Assembly (NCBI GenBank): GCA_025765615.1 | Contig: JAIVFJ010000047.1 | Span: 124,001-188,000 of the forward strand | From: Zopfochytrium polystomum | Taxonomy: Eukaryota > Chytridiomycota > Chytridiomycetes > Chytridiales > Chytridiaceae | DNA: 64,000 bases | Direction: 5' to 3' | Shown: positions 62,901 through 64,000 of the stretch, piece after piece | Position numbering within the stretch: the stretch's first letter is position 1 | How the letters are laid out: each line of letters starts with the position of its first letter | Notes under the pieces: generated by a model | Databases searched by the model: none | What the model saw: only the letters and a program-made list of their open reading frames with translations | Told to the model about the DNA's origin: nothing | Translations under genes and position numbers: made by a program

Positions 62901-63358
62901 CTTTCCAGTCTCGAGCATGTCGAGGCAGATCGCGTACCCGCCGGGCGTATTTGTAATGTTGCTGTGCGGAAGTGGGGAGCAGAGGCGGACGAGGGGTGGC
63001 GAAGCGGGGTAGTCGGGCTTGAACTGGAATCGGACGTGGAGGGGAGTCGAGTCGAAGGGCGGGTTTGGGCCGAACACTGCAAAGTAGAACGTTCGTACAC
63101 ATTAGCGGGGGTTTGTCCGCAAAAACGATGGGACGGCGACGTGGGAGCAAAAAGCGTATGGCGGGGCTTGAGGGTGTGGTGGTGGCACTTACGGTTCCCG
63201 TGCCAGAGAAGCATGTTGTCGTCGCTGATCGGGCGGGCCTCGGCACCGGGAACGGGGGCATCGACCAGCTCCTTCAGATCGCGCATCAGGCGAGCGGCGG
63301 CAGAGGACGACGACGACGACGACGACGACGACGATGGCGACTGGGAGGATCCGATCAT
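59911..63358 (-). CDS. E2 ubiquitin-conjugating domain - F-box - TerD fusion protein (4 exons, one frame break)
   Basis: Exons in order: 63193-63358, 62810-63076, 61397-62716, 59911-61303; about 1048 residues. Donors are GTAAGT, GTTGGG, GTAAGC; acceptors TTGCAG, CCACAG, ACACAG; all phase 1. Residues ~20-155 are a UBC fold: RLMRDLKELVDAPVPG, SDDNMLLWHGNLFGPNPPFD, FKPDYPASPPLVRLCSPLPH, GGYAICLDMLE with the active-site Cys, and GWSAAYTVRSILMQLQEFLL. Next CPSCPH and a charged linker, then an F-box at ~415-462 (FDRLPYEVLHRILNHLPVAS, SRFFSTLTEDGYLWRELFSR), a helical middle region, and a C-terminal TerD domain in the last ~190 residues (LRRGQSYRCAPNIRSVV, FLDATALAYDASGGFVALCD, ALHHSGDVVTADRGSHRIRV, VRTVVFAMSAW, GLWKVEAIGSMGPG). 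A one-base deletion near 61005-61015 shifts frame between GHLLFK and ESMIRGVLWAC. TerD proteins are known from bacterial tellurite/stress systems and bind calcium. Joined E2 and F-box parts suggest a self-contained ubiquitylation factor. Confidence 0.75.
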
Positions 63359-63537
63359 GCTGAATGTCTGAACTGGCGGGCGGCTGGGTTTGCGAAGCGA
63401 GTTTTCGGTTTTTTGGCTTTGTTGGAGCGGGTGCGGGGTGGACTGTTTGACACACCGCGAAGCCTCTTGCCCTTATATGGCGAAGATCTCTTTGCTCGCT
63501 GTCTCTCTCGTGGTCTCTCTCCCCCTCTGTCTCTCTG

Positions 63538-63584
<47 letters not shown>

Positions 63585-64000
63585 CTCGTCCCCTCTGTCT
63601 CTCGCTCGGTTCTGGAAGCCAAACCTGAACGAACTTTGCCCAAGTCCGGCGAATTTGGCGCCACACGCTCAAATTCAAAACTTGACCACCCTCTTATCGA
63701 CTCTCTTTCCTGGCTTCTTTTCTGATTGTGCCTGTGGGAGCTTTGCTTTGGCAAGAGCATTAATCCCCACCCTCGCCGTCGGTTGATGACTACAAACAAC
63801 CAAGGCCAATGACAAATCGACCGGAACAGGGCAACGTTCCACGGGGACCTCTGCTCCACCTGGGGCTGCACCTTGGGGGCAGACTGCTCTTCAGCCGCCG
63901 CTCCAACGGAAAAAGGAAGAATCGTGTTCACAATCACTCAATGAAAAAACGAGTGGCAGTTCGAGGTTTCGAGGACAAAAATGGTTGCGTTGGAGACTTG
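63359..64000. other. Promoter side of the E2-F-box-TerD gene and window end
   Basis: A minus-strand CCATATAAGGG at about 63472-63482 lies about 115 bp upstream of the ATG and is a plausible TATA element. (TC)n at 63546-63580. Nothing coding was recognised to the end of the window. Confidence 0.4.
63546..63580 (+). repeat. (TC)n microsatellite
   Basis: About 17 CT units within a longer CT/CTGT-rich stretch (63505-63605). Confidence 0.9.

Overview
This window is eukaryotic and most likely comes from an early-diverging fungus, probably a chytrid. It has GC-rich coding sequence, short introns (about 50-240 bp, GT..AG, one with a perfect TACTAAC branch site), fungal-type SUR7/PalI membrane proteins, an intron-containing tRNA-Asn, many (TC)n/(GA)n tracts and Copia, Gypsy (chromovirus) and Crypton elements. 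The lineage call is inference from gene content. Exon structures were worked out by hand from splice sites, reading phase and paralogue comparison.

Layout. 0-2.6 kb: an F-box gene fragment with an internal stop, and a low-complexity protein gene. 4.8-10 kb: a decayed cluster of one F-box/leucine-rich family, with a solo Copia LTR that cuts a small secreted-protein ORF. 10.5-14.5 kb: an RGS-domain protein and a SUR7/PalI-like four-TM protein. 15.3-20 kb: an unusual class-II tRNA-like gene, a 430-bp duplication, another F-box pseudogene and a decayed unknown gene. 20.1-29.4 kb: a complete Copia retrotransposon (249-bp LTRs, CAACG target duplication) inserted in a gene of the tryptophan-rich ankyrin-like repeat family. 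The Copia gag gene is itself interrupted by a 3.8-kb Crypton tyrosine-recombinase element. 30.6-32 kb: an intact paralogue of the interrupted repeat gene. 35.3-37 kb: a seven-TM protein gene with eight exons, two of them 17 and 4 nt. 38.3-39.7 kb: a second SUR7/PalI-like gene with the same exon plan as the first. 41-43.3 kb: two related small secreted-protein genes. 44-45.4 kb: an intronless FAD monooxygenase. 46-53.2 kb: a locally repeated satellite-like block holding a complete chromodomain Gypsy element with identical-looking 353-bp LTRs. 54.5-57.8 kb: a START-domain lipid-transfer-type protein. 59.4 kb: tRNA-Asn(GTT) with an 11-nt intron. 59.9-63.4 kb: one gene joining an E2 ubiquitin-conjugating domain, an F-box and a C-terminal TerD domain.

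The genes do not form a pathway. The main themes are signalling and membrane proteins (RGS, 7TM, SUR7, START), ubiquitin-linked proteins (F-box family, E2-F-box-TerD) and recent mobile-element activity. The E2-F-box-TerD fusion is the strongest candidate for an undescribed system. Two otherwise good genes (START and E2-F-box-TerD) need a one-base frame correction, so small assembly indels should be suspected before calling them pseudogenes.
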